DNA from: Coffea arabica
Taxonomy: Eukaryota; Streptophyta; Magnoliopsida; Gentianales; Rubiaceae
DNA: 64,000 nucleotides
Direction of reading: 5' to 3'
NCBI RefSeq assembly: GCF_036785885.1
Contig: NC_092323.1
Location: 8,130,501-8,194,500 of the forward strand
This document shows positions 19,797-31,000 of this stretch, piece by piece (positions within the stretch are counted from its first letter, which is position 1; every line of letters begins with the position of its first letter). A program made the translations under genes and the position numbers. The notes under the pieces were generated by a model. The model searched no databases, had not been told where the DNA came from, and saw nothing but the letters and a program-made list of their open reading frames with translations.

Positions 19797-21224
19797 ATGT
19801 ATAGCCAAAAGCTTCACGTTGCCATTCTCTCAAGCCCCGGTTTGGGTCATCTCATCCCTGTTCTTGTGCTGGGAAACAGGCTAGCAACCCATCATGCTGT
19901 TAAAGTTACAGTACTGGTCCTCACAACCAGCACTTCACCAGCAGAGTCTCAACTGCTCAAGCCCCCTTCCGGTCCAAAAGTAGTGGACACAATTAACATT
20001 CCCCCGGTGGACATCTCTCACCTAATTGATGCCAACACTAGGGTGGTCACACAATTATGCATCATGGTACGTGAGTCTCTACCGGGTGTTCGGTCCACAA
20101 TCGCGGGCATGAAGCACCGGCCGAACGTCCTAATTGCGGACCTCTTCTGCACGGAAGCCTTTCCGATTGCAACTGAATTTAACATTCCCAAGTATTTGTA
20201 CATTCCCACCACTGCATGGTTTACCGCATTAACTTCGTATTGCCCGGTGCTTCATGAACAAATAGATGGTCAGTATGTTGATCAAAGTGAGCCGCTCCAA
20301 ATCCCCGGTTGCAAACCGGTCCGGCCGGAGGACGTGGTTGACCCCATGCTAGACCGGAACGACCCGCAGTACAGGGAGTACTTGAGGCAAGCGATGGAGT
20401 TCCAGCTGGGAGACGGGATCTTGATGAACACTTGGGAAGAGCTAGAGCCCGTATCGCTTGAAGCGTTGAGGAGAAATGAATCTTTACGGGCAGTTGTGAA
20501 GCCACCGGTTTATCCCATCGGACCGCTAACAAGACCGATCGAGCTGGCCGGTCCAAAGAGTGAGTTGATCGAATGGCTAGACAAGCAGCCACATGAGTCG
20601 GTGATATTTGTCTGTTTCGGAAGCGGTGGCACTCTATCAGCTCAGCAAATTACAGAGCTAGCTTGGGGTTTGGAGTTGAGCCAACAGAGGTTTATATGGG
20701 TGGTTCGACCACCAGCAGAAAATGGTGCGGATGAGTCGTTTTTCACATCGGGGAGCGCTTCTGATGGCACCCCGGATTATTTACCAGAAGGGTTCCTCAG
20801 CCGAACGAAGAAGACGGGTTGGGTTGTACCCTTGTGGGCCCAACAACCGGAGATCTTGAATCATCCGTCAGTTGGGGGATTTCTGTCGCATTGCGGATGG
20901 AACTCAGCGGTAGAATGCATCAAAAGTGGTGTTCCAATGATTGCATGGCCGCTTTATGCGGAGCAAAGACTGAACGCCACCATGCTAACGGAGGAACTCG
21001 GGATAGCGGTCCGGCCGGAGATTTTACCAGCTAAGAAAGTTGTGGACAGAGAAGAGATTGAGAAATTGGTGAGAACTGTGATGGAGTACAAAGAAGGAAA
21101 GGTCATGAGGGATAAAGTTAAAAAACTGAAGAATAGTGCTGAGAATGCACTGAACAAGGGGGGATCCTCTTACGATACCATGTGCAATCTCCTGAGAGAT
21201 ATTCAGATGAGGTTGAGGTTTTGA
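19797..21224 (+). CDS. UDP-glycosyltransferase, UGT72 family (second intact copy)
   Basis: This 475-aa intronless enzyme shares the plan of the gene at 12588-14000 and probably uses UDP-glucose on phenolic acceptors in the cytosol. An in-frame TAG sits two codons before the ATG, which fixes the start. Catalytic H18 lies in SSPGLGHLIPV and D115 in LIADLF. The PSPG box spans about 347-390 (WAQQPEILNHPSVGGFLSHC...GWNSAVECIKSGVPMIAWPL...AEQ). IPGCKPVRPEDVVDPMLDRN marks the same UGT72 subgroup. A Ser/Gly/Asp-rich loop before the PSPG box (ADESFFTSGSASDGTPDY) is longer than in the first copy. GC content at third positions is higher than in the first copy. It is the last member of the array. The acceptor is unknown. 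Confidence 0.93.
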   Translation: MYSQKLHVAILSSPGLGHLIPVLVLGNRLATHHAVKVTVLVLTTSTSPAESQLLKPPSGPKVVDTINIPPVDISHLIDANTRVVTQLCIMVRESLPGVRSTIAGMKHRPNVLIADLFCTEAFPIATEFNIPKYLYIPTTAWFTALTSYCPVLHEQIDGQYVDQSEPLQIPGCKPVRPEDVVDPMLDRNDPQYREYLRQAMEFQLGDGILMNTWEELEPVSLEALRRNESLRAVVKPPVYPIGPLTRPIELAGPKSELIEWLDKQPHESVIFVCFGSGGTLSAQQITELAWGLELSQQRFIWVVRPPAENGADESFFTSGSASDGTPDYLPEGFLSRTKKTGWVVPLWAQQPEILNHPSVGGFLSHCGWNSAVECIKSGVPMIAWPLYAEQRLNATMLTEELGIAVRPEILPAKKVVDREEIEKLVRTVMEYKEGKVMRDKVKKLKNSAENALNKGGSSYDTMCNLLRDIQMRLRF

Positions 21225-22217
21225 GATCCATGGTGTAATGAAATAGTTCTAATGGTACATGGTAATGAACTGATGAAAATGAACTAAATGTAGTGGTTGT
21301 ACCCTTCGTGTCAAATAAAATGGTAACCAGGCAATTTCCTTATGTTTATCTACTGCAAATTTTTTGATGTGTAACATACAGTTACTTGTTCCATAAATTA
21401 GCCATATACTATATCTTAAGGACATGTTTTGGTTGACTTTGAGAATACACTTGTCAGGTAGTTTCTGTAGGAACTCAAGGCTCATCTTCGAATAGAAATA
21501 CCTGCGGAATCTGGCAATTACCACTCACTATTTTCTAGACATTAATCAAGCAGGATTGGTAATTGACCCAAAATAGTCATTGTTTATTAAAAATAAAAAA
21601 AAATCAAACATGTTCATTCATATATGTATCAAAGAACTAAAAATCTGTGAACTTTCTGCACGAACCAACCAATAGTTATCGAGAAAGGAAAATCAACGAC
21701 TCACATGTTGATTACTCAAGAGTCAAGAATATGGCTTCAAAACAAGTATAGTTTCAATACGGCCAGCATTTTCTTTCGCATCTCTTGCTCCTTTTAAACT
21801 GGCTACTTTGTACTATAGAGAAAGTCGCATGAGGTTGGTCTCTGGTTCGTAGGAGACCCCCGCTTCATGAAAAAAGTGATTCATCAAGTCATAGATTCAT
21901 CATATCGGTTGCCCAGAACTCTTGACTGGTACAGCAAGCCAATGACTCGGTTGCATTTCCTGTACGTCGTTAACATTTGTAAAGTCTGTTTGAAAGACTT
22001 CTCCTTCATCCAGTTTTAATTTTTAAGCTACCCACCTCGTTTCGTCGTTATGAATACATGGACGTGTATGGACGCAGACATCTCTTTCTCTCTGATATCA
22101 ACCGTAACGTCAGGAGTTTATGAGCTAACCAAATTAAAACTTTTGAACAAAAACATGAGTTTAAAATGATTAACCCAATTTATTTAATAACACCATGAGC
22201 TTAAACTTATATATATA
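21225..22217. other. Spacer between UGT array and Helitron
   Basis: The first 150 bases are probably UGT 3' UTR. The remainder is ordinary AT-rich DNA and I see no gene, repeat boundary or RNA in it. Confidence 0.4.
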
Positions 22218-23634
22218 CTAGTTTTTTCAGTCTCACGCGATGCGTGAGGATGCCGTGTTAAACAAGTTCAAATGAAGACAAGTGAATTAATATAAAATAG
22301 TTATATATTAAATACATGATGGGTGCTAGTAATTATGGGAAATTTAACTTTAGGTAAATTGGTTATTGTCGTTATTCATTTACTCAATTTATTTATGAAA
22401 TTGAAGAGATTTTTGTACCTACTGGACTTGAACTACTAATTGACTTAATGTGAGATATCGATACGATATATTAGTATTGATATGTTAGTATTTCATATCT
22501 GCAATAAATTATCAACGATCTAACAGTCGTCATGCGTGTGAGTGTGTATTTTTTCCTAATTGCACTGATAAATAAGACCTTGAAATTAGGTTATCTAACA
22601 TTCTTAATGTAGCATTAATCAGTAAGTAATGACAAAAATTAGGTAGAATTATAAGACATGGTTATCTAACTTTTTTAATGTAGCATTAATCACTAAATAA
22701 TGCCTAAAATTATAAAATGGGTTTATCATTTTCTATTGTTTGCTATACTTGAATGAGCTTTCAAACATATTTAAAAATATTTTTAGACCAATGTAAAATT
22801 AAATTATTATTTTTTGTATATTCAATGGCTTTTTTCTTTTACATTAATAGGTCTGGATGCATGACATATAATTTTTATTTAACTGTATCCCACCATGAGC
22901 TCGGTTTATATATACTATCATTTCTTTAAATGGTGAATTCCAAATCGACTTGTGTTTACAGATAAATTGAAATAAAATGCTAAAAAAATAAAGGATGGAT
23001 CTATTTTACAAATGGGGTGACAAACTCGTGTTTAAAATTGAAAAATATGTATTTATAGAATCATTTTTTCATACTTGAAAGAAAAAATTGGGACTATTGT
23101 AAAAGTTCAAAAACTATCTGTGTTGTCCACAAAAGAGAACAATAAGTCAACAAAAATTAGGGTCAAAAAATAACAAAATTACAAAACAAGCAAATATAAC
23201 ATACATGTTGAATGAAGGGAAAAATAAATGGCATGATTTAAAAATATGGCAAACACCTAAGGCTAAACTAATACTCATAAATAGCTAAGGTGGCCTATCT
23301 CTCCGGATCACAAGGGGCAACAATGACTCAAACAAAAGAGGTACAAAAAACAAATAAATTACAAAAGAACCACAATACTATAGCATGCATCTTCCGGTGT
23401 CCTGAGTAAGAGAGAAACAGCAAATGGCAATATCGAAAAATGAAGCACCACTAAGGCTAATGCTAATCACATGAAGAGGAAATTGCTGCCACGCGGACAG
23501 AAGTGAATTTCCAGCAAAGCCACCACCACTGAATGACAAAAGACCAAACCGCCCCTCAAGCTCACACAAATCGCACTATAACCAGCCCAATTTCAGTGTA
23601 GCAATCCGAACTCCCGCTTTTAGTATAGTAAAGA
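22218..23634 (-). mobile_element. Non-autonomous Helitron (1417 bp)
   Basis: Read on the minus strand, the element begins TCTTTACTATACTAAAAGCG, preceded by host A. It ends with a hairpin CTCACGC-ATC-GCGTGAG (22232-22248), then 10 nt (ACTGAAAAAA), then CTAG followed by host T. The 5' TC, the 3' hairpin about 10 nt before CTAG, the insertion between A and T and the absence of a target duplication are all Helitron hallmarks. The target is a (TA)n tract, part of which continues at 23635-23654. No Rep/helicase ORF is present, so it is non-autonomous. The less AT-rich part at 23270-23610 may be captured DNA, but I recognise no host gene in it. Confidence 0.85.
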
Positions 23635-25073
23635 TATATATATATATATATATAGTTTTTTATTATGTACCTTTAGGATGCATGATAAGTAGACAAAATA
23701 TAAGGGATGGACCCACTCCAAATTTTAAACATTATTATTTTCCCCCTAGAAACTTTAGCCAAAGAAATTTTAAACTTTTTTAGATAACGGACACCCAAAT
23801 CTACGGCTTATCATATGCCTAAGTGTACAAAATAGAAGAACCTTACACACACACATAAGGGCTAATTAAATCCACACCCTCCATACTAAATCCACACCAT
23901 ATACACTTATTAAAGACTTGTGCCCTTAGGTTTTAAATTTATTTGATACTTCTTGTAGTTTCAAGAAACATATATTTATATAATAAAAAAGAGAAAAAAA
24001 AATGGTTACATTGTTAAAAACATATTTTCAAAGATTTTACAAGGGCATAAGAATATTTACTAATTTAAAACTTAATTTAGCAATCCAAAATTTTTAATTA
24101 TTAAATTAAAATGTCACATATTTCAATTCCATAAAATTAAAATCAAGCAAGTCCCAAGGTGAAATATGCAATCATATTGACTTGCTAGCAATATTTACCA
24201 TTTAATTATATGCAAGCTTAGAAGAAAGTTTAATTTTAAAAAAAAAGTAGTAGGTCATAATAGGGAAGAGAAAAAATTTAAAATAACTTCAGAGAAATAT
24301 AACTTTTGGAACGACAGAATCAAGAAAAAGAGTTTCTATAAAAGACAATAAAAATTTGGGTGTGAATTTTTTTTCTGTAGAAAATATGTTCTTTTACGTC
24401 TCTTTAGCAGAGAATCGGGATATATTCATTATTGCTTACCTAATACTCGTGCTATAAAATGTATAATTTTTGGAGTGTCATAGATTCTGACGGGGATTAC
24501 CTACTGATGAAACTACCCTCATTTTAACATTAGACCCTCGAGCAAGGATTGGTCCTATCAACGAGATTTAGAAATGACTCCACAAGATCACTACGACCAA
24601 AAGCGTCCCAACTGGGGCTAAAATTAAAATTTTGACTCCAAAAAAAGTTTCAAGCTCCGATACAAGAAGCACATTTTAACAAACTTCTTGCCCATGATGG
24701 AAAGATTTCAAGATGCGTTACTAGCGATATCCTACGACTGGAAGCTCATTACAATTGAGTTGTTAGAACTCATCTGAAATGTTTCGTTTTAATTTTTCTT
24801 CAATCTTAACAAGTTGACTCATTCGCCACAATTTGTGCTAGCATAAAGCTCATAGCAACACGATAAGAACCGAAATGCTACGGACTGAAAGAGAGGCTGA
24901 ATATGAAATAAGTAGAATGATATAATCCATTTACACGAGGAATGTGAAGACCGACAACATCATGGAGTATGCAATGTTCGGACGATCAGAAGGTCAAGGT
25001 GGTGAACATGGCCTTCAGACGATGGAAAAAAAGGTTCAGAAGTTTGCTATGAATTCAACCCCAGAGGAGATGC
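23635..25073. other. TA microsatellite and APP1 downstream region
   Basis: A (TA)n run at 23635-23654 borders the Helitron. The rest is AT-rich spacer up to the stop codon of the minus-strand aminopeptidase gene. The part nearest 25073 is presumably its 3' UTR. Nothing else is recognised. Confidence 0.4.
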
Positions 25074-28000
25074 TCAGCAAACACAAACAGGTTGAGTAGC
25101 CTTTTTGAGCCAAGCCTTCTCAGATTCATCCAAATATGGAGCGAGGATGTCACTACATTTGGAATGATAATTATTCAACCATTCAATTTCTTCACGTACA
25201 AGTAGACTAAAGTCGATCAATTTCGTTTGATACGGTGCCTGAAAACAAAAATACACGACCTCAATGTTAACTCTTACCAGAATAAGAGCGACACAAACTA
25301 TTGAGCAAAATGAGAGGGAAGCATGCATGAAAAAATGCAAGCAAAAGGCGCGCCGACATTAAGACTTGAGGATGGCCTAACATCAAATACCAAAAAATGC
25401 AATAAGAAATAAGTGAGCCTTCAATGCAAAATACTTGCCAAAAGGCTTGTTTCTAATCAAAATTGTATTTCCATAATCCAGGGTGAAAGATGCACAGGCA
25501 CAAGTGAGCCTTGTGCCTTGGAAGACGCATGTGCACTTTAATTTTCACATAAATGTATAACACGAAAGGGGATGCGTGGAGTAAATTTAAATTACCCAAG
25601 TTCAGTTGCTGGCTTGTTTTGAAGTCATAAATGTATTCCCACAACTCTAGGTTCAAATACACGGACTTCAATTTAGACCGGAATGTACAACACCAAAACA
25701 GATCCATTGGAACAATTTAACTTACCCATGTTATATGCTCGAAAGTTAAATAGCCTTTCTCATCAAAATTGAACTCTGTATCAGCCTCCTTGATGATAAG
25801 CACATTCTCCAGTCTTATACCAAAGTTTCCATCCTCGTAATAACCAGGTTCTGAAATATGCTATTTGAATCACTTATCTAGTGTGTAGAAATCTCATTTC
25901 GAATAAGCCAGTATTTCATGCACACACAATGGAAATTACCAACAATAGAGAAAGAAGGAATTATTCAAATATGCATATAACACCATAGGAGCACCTGAGA
26001 AACCAATTTTCCTACATATGAATTTGTCTACTCAAGTATTTTCAGACCTTTATGAGATGTTAAAGAAGCAACTAGACACTAATTTCATAACATCCAAGCC
26101 TCTAAGTGTATGGCGATTGTGCCGATCCAGGTATATTGGCTTGCTTTTACATAAATATTATTCCGAACAAGCAAAATAAATGACAAATCCAATAACAATA
26201 AGAAAGGGCATGCGACAAAGCACAAGGTATGGGACTAGACATGGAATACCATTGATGGTTAATGTTTAATTTCCTTTATCAGAAAAAGCAAGTTAACATG
26301 CATTATGTTGTCAGTGAAACAATGCCAAGTTAGCTTAACTTTACTTCCCTCTTGGTACTTATTTTAAGGTTGTAGGTACCAACTAAAGACAGAGACCCTC
26401 CAACCTTCATCTTTTGTTTGCTTACGTGCTAATCCGCTTATAAGTATGTAATATATCAAGTGCGCACAATAAATGAGACATAAGTTATCAATTATATGCA
26501 AGTCTGTTTCGAAACAAATTTAGTCAACGAGAAGCATGACAGTATAAAGATGAGCAACAGGATAGTGACACTAACCATCCGTGACAGTCATTGAAGCTTG
26601 TAACGGCACATTACGAGCAGCAGATCTGAAACTAATTTGATGGGGTCCTAACATTACAAAAATAAATACATTAAGATTCGCGGATAGCCTGCATTGATAC
26701 TCTAAAAACCACTATAAAAATGCACATACTAACTACCTTCATGAACATTTAAGTAGGAACCAATTCCATGACCAGTTCCATGCCTATAATCAAGGCCATA
26801 CTTCCACAAAGGAATCCGAGCAAGAACGTCAAGAGTATTTCCTAGAAAAGAGTGATTGGAACAATAAGAAATTGAATTCCTCATAACATCACAAAACAAC
26901 AAAGCTATCCACTGCATTTTCCAAAATATGGAGGACTACTGCCTATACAATATTTTACTACTAGTAATCACAGCACTGAGAAAAAAATTAATCAGGACAA
27001 TACCATTGGTTCCACTTGGAAATTGAGCATTACCCAATGCAATGTGACCCTTGAGAACCTATGAAATAGTTTCCAAAAGAAGGCAATATTTGTCAGTTGC
27101 AGAAATGGGTGTTTATTTACGTGCGTGAGGTACAGATGTTGGAAAGCCAGTAAATTTTGGAACCTTCCTTTTCAAGCATAAAGCCATATCAATAAAAATA
27201 AAAAAGCTTAACGAAGACATAAATTTGGGCAAAATCATTAAGTTAATAAAGTTAATAAACAGGACTAAGATCTAGGCATCAAGACTGCAACACTCAATAA
27301 GACCTTTTCACTTTAGATTCCTAAACTAATTTAGATAACAATCAAATAGCTCATAGTCAACTATACAAGAAAAAAAGCTTGTTGCTAGAATCACTTTCAA
27401 GATTTTGAAACTGCCCTATCATTTGTTTCACAATGATTTATGGACATCACGAAAAGCAGCTCGTACTAAACAAGAGCCCAATCAACTCAACCAAAAATTC
27501 ATCCTAGCATATCAGCTGTCTGTTATGCACATCTTTTTTTCTTCTCAGCCTTTCTGGCCAATTCTCTTAGGTAAGCCAAATTATCTTAAGGGCTCATTCT
27601 CTTTCTCTTTCACTGTGATATAATGGCATATCCATCTTAGGGGGCAAAAAAAAAAAATTTTTTTCTGGACTGTTCATAATTCATCATGTTTTTTCTTAAT
27701 TGACCAACATTTACCATACAAGTCATTAAAGCTTACTCTGTCCTATAGGTTTCCATTCCAAAGTGGATACTGAATGGGTGGGAAAGAACTCCTAAGCATT
27801 TTGACATTGCTAGATTGCTCGCTACCACTTCATATAGCAAATCTTATGTAACCCCACAATCAAAAAATGTTACAAGAATGAATGATGCTCTAGGACAATT
27901 AAGCTTTAAATTGAAAGTCTAAAAATACATCGGATTTAAAGAAAATCAACCATCATCTATGTCAGTATAACATGCTTTGGACATATACATACTTCATCCA

Positions 28001-31000
28001 CTAAACAAATGTCATCATAACATGCTTCGAATATACTCATTGTACTGAGTAAACAAAATAAGGACTCACCAAAAAAAAAAAAAGCATAGCTACATACCGC
28101 AGTATAACATGCTTTCTCGTGTTTTGTGGGTTTTCCAAAATGAACTGTTCGAGTTATATCTGTTGTTCCATCAAGATACTTCAAAAACAGCATATGACAT
28201 CAATTAAAAAGATCAATGAATTAGAGAGACTAATAAAATGCAAATAGAATTGAACATGTAATTTAGCAATTAATGAATCAAAAACCCCCTGCTAGACAAG
28301 GAAGTTGCTAAACCTGCGCTCCTGAGTCAAAGAGGTAAATGCTATTTGGATCAAGATCGGCACAACTTTTTGCATCAGGTGTATAATGAATAATTGCAGC
28401 ATTTGGACCAACTGATGAAATAGTTGGAAAGCTTAATCCTCTAAAGTACTGCAACAGAAAAAGGAACGTTAAACTTAGATATATGAGAGAGATTTGATGT
28501 TTTCAACATTGAAAAAATCACAGTTATTTAAGCTATATAGTTCAAAACGACACAAACCAAATGCATGTAATAAAAAAGATTCATTAAGGTAAAAATACAG
28601 CCAATATTTTAATGCTATCCCCAGAAAAAAAGATGTAGTGATAACAGGACTGTACTTTTATAGCATGTTACAACAATTAGATGACAGCTTTCATCTCCAA
28701 CATAAACAATGAAGCTAAATGATATGTGAAGATTTGTTCCAGAAGAATTGCTCAAAGGGATGAAGTTGTTTATATATATGTCCTTGTAACCACTTCTAAG
28801 CAAGTAAAAGTAATGAAACAAAAAAAAAAAAATCACACAACAAAATATCATGGCAAATCTACATAGTTGTACCTCTTTGGATGCACGGAACTGCTCTAAC
28901 TTATCACTTGCAGACACTTCTGTTAGTCTAGTGGTGTTTCTGCCAATTATTCAACAAAGATATCTCAGCAAAAATACTCTCCCTGAGAATTATTCAGACT
29001 AACATGAAAAGAAAAATAATCATGGTTAAAGCCAATTTTTGACATTGAGTCACTAATAGGGGTGCAAATGAGCCAACTTAGCTCGAGCGCCTACAAGTGC
29101 GAGATCAACTCGACTTAAAGTATCTATACTCGAACTTGAGCTCATCGATATTGTTGCACCTCATCAAGCTTGATTGAACCCAAAGCTGTTCAGTTAGTTT
29201 CAAACAAAAATATTTAACCTACAGAATCAAATTCAATCAAACTCTCAAAATATGAATTTAGACTAAAAAGCTTTGATCTTATGACACTTCAATTCACTAG
29301 ATATCTAAGAATTCCTAGCTGCTAATCAAAATTAATCAAAAGAAAATTCATATTTGTTTTCCACACAAAACAAAGGGGACAAGGAATAGAAGAGGTGGTA
29401 GTGTTAGGCCATACTTCTAGAAGTTTTTGGTGCCATCAGTTGAACAAGACAAGTGGAAATAAAAAATGATATTTGGTATCTGATTGGAAGAAAGGGAGAA
29501 AAAGGTGAACAGAGGAAAGGCTGGGTGTCTACACAAGTGCACCTTCCAATTCTCTTCAGTAAAATAAGATGATTAGAGGTTCAGAAGCAAAAGAGTGAAT
29601 GAAATAGATGGCTACAAGAAGAAAAGCAAGTGATAGACTTCATTCTCAAGTTGTATCAAGATCCTTCAAGAGTTCAAGATATGTTGTTCAGATCTAACTC
29701 TGCTGGCTTTGCAGCCTAAGCTCAACCACTGGTCAGGTATTGAGCCGCTCATGGGTGCTCAGTGTCAAATTGTAGAGGCTCAATTGTAAATTTAAGTATT
29801 AACACATTAATCAATTGTTAAACCATGTTAAAAAGTTTTCTTGCATCAATCATGTAATTGACAATGGTTTTGCCTAACAAGTATGAAATAGACAACACAA
29901 CTACAGGACATGAAAGTCCCTGAGCCTTGTAAACAATCTGACAGTGTGAAATAAGAAGCGAAAAATACTGCTACATACACGTCCTTCTTAATATTTTCCG
30001 CCTCCAAGAAGTAACCAGAAGCACCATATAACTCCTGCATCTGTAAATAGAGAAGAACAAGAAACAAAAATCTAAGAAAAATCCAACAAAGATGAGAAAT
30101 TCTTCAATCATAACTTGGAAACAAGGTGGAATGACTTGTTTGTGTTAGAACAAGTTTTAACAATGCAAGATGAGCATCAAGCACAAATGCTTTTACAGTA
30201 TGTAAATATTCATCTAAAATTCCAAAAAAAAAAAATTAAATTAAATCTTCGAGAAATAGAAACTATCAACAGATTAAAAAAATAATATCTAGGAATGAAA
30301 CTATGACAAAATTGGCACTTTGGCAACTCTCTACGAAGTAGTAGGAATGATATGTATTTTAATGCAATAAAAGTTCATTGGAGACCATTTCTGTCTAATA
30401 AGCATTGTTTCTCAATCAAAAAAGAGCTTCAATAATAGACAAGTATTAGGAGCTAAAGAGGGGAATGGGATGAACATTTGATCAACACTTAATAAAACAA
30501 CAATTTCCACATACCTGCTTATCCAACCAGACAAGATATTGCACAACGGCAGCCCCATCTCGTATGTGTGCTTTCTTTAATCCATCCATCTCAACAGGGT
30601 TCTAAAAATCATACAAATCAGCTTTTCAAAACATAGAACTACAGTTTTATGGACATATCACGAAATAATGCAGCAATTTTGGTTATGTACACAGTCAGCA
30701 AGCTATCTTTTAGTGAGAGTCCTTATAATAAATTTTTCCACAGGTACGACATACTTAAAATATTAATTTAATACTCCAAACACAGCATAATGGTAGAAGG
30801 GGAAGCATAAGTTTCATTAGATCAAAAGAAACATTACAGAGAAATAAAGAACAAAAAGTCTCGCATAGTGAAAAATAAGTACAATAAGATGGGCATTCTT
30901 TACCAAATTAATCTACACGTTTGTTGCATACAGTTGAACTACTGCACCAAGATCAATTTTACAGTCAAATAGTCAAATGAGGCCATAAAATTAGTTCTTA

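Noticed and set aside
29057-29770. TAGGGGTGCAAATGAGCC start in an APP1 intron, resembling a hAT terminus
   Set aside because: No matching right terminus or 8-bp duplication was found. At best it is a solo decayed end.
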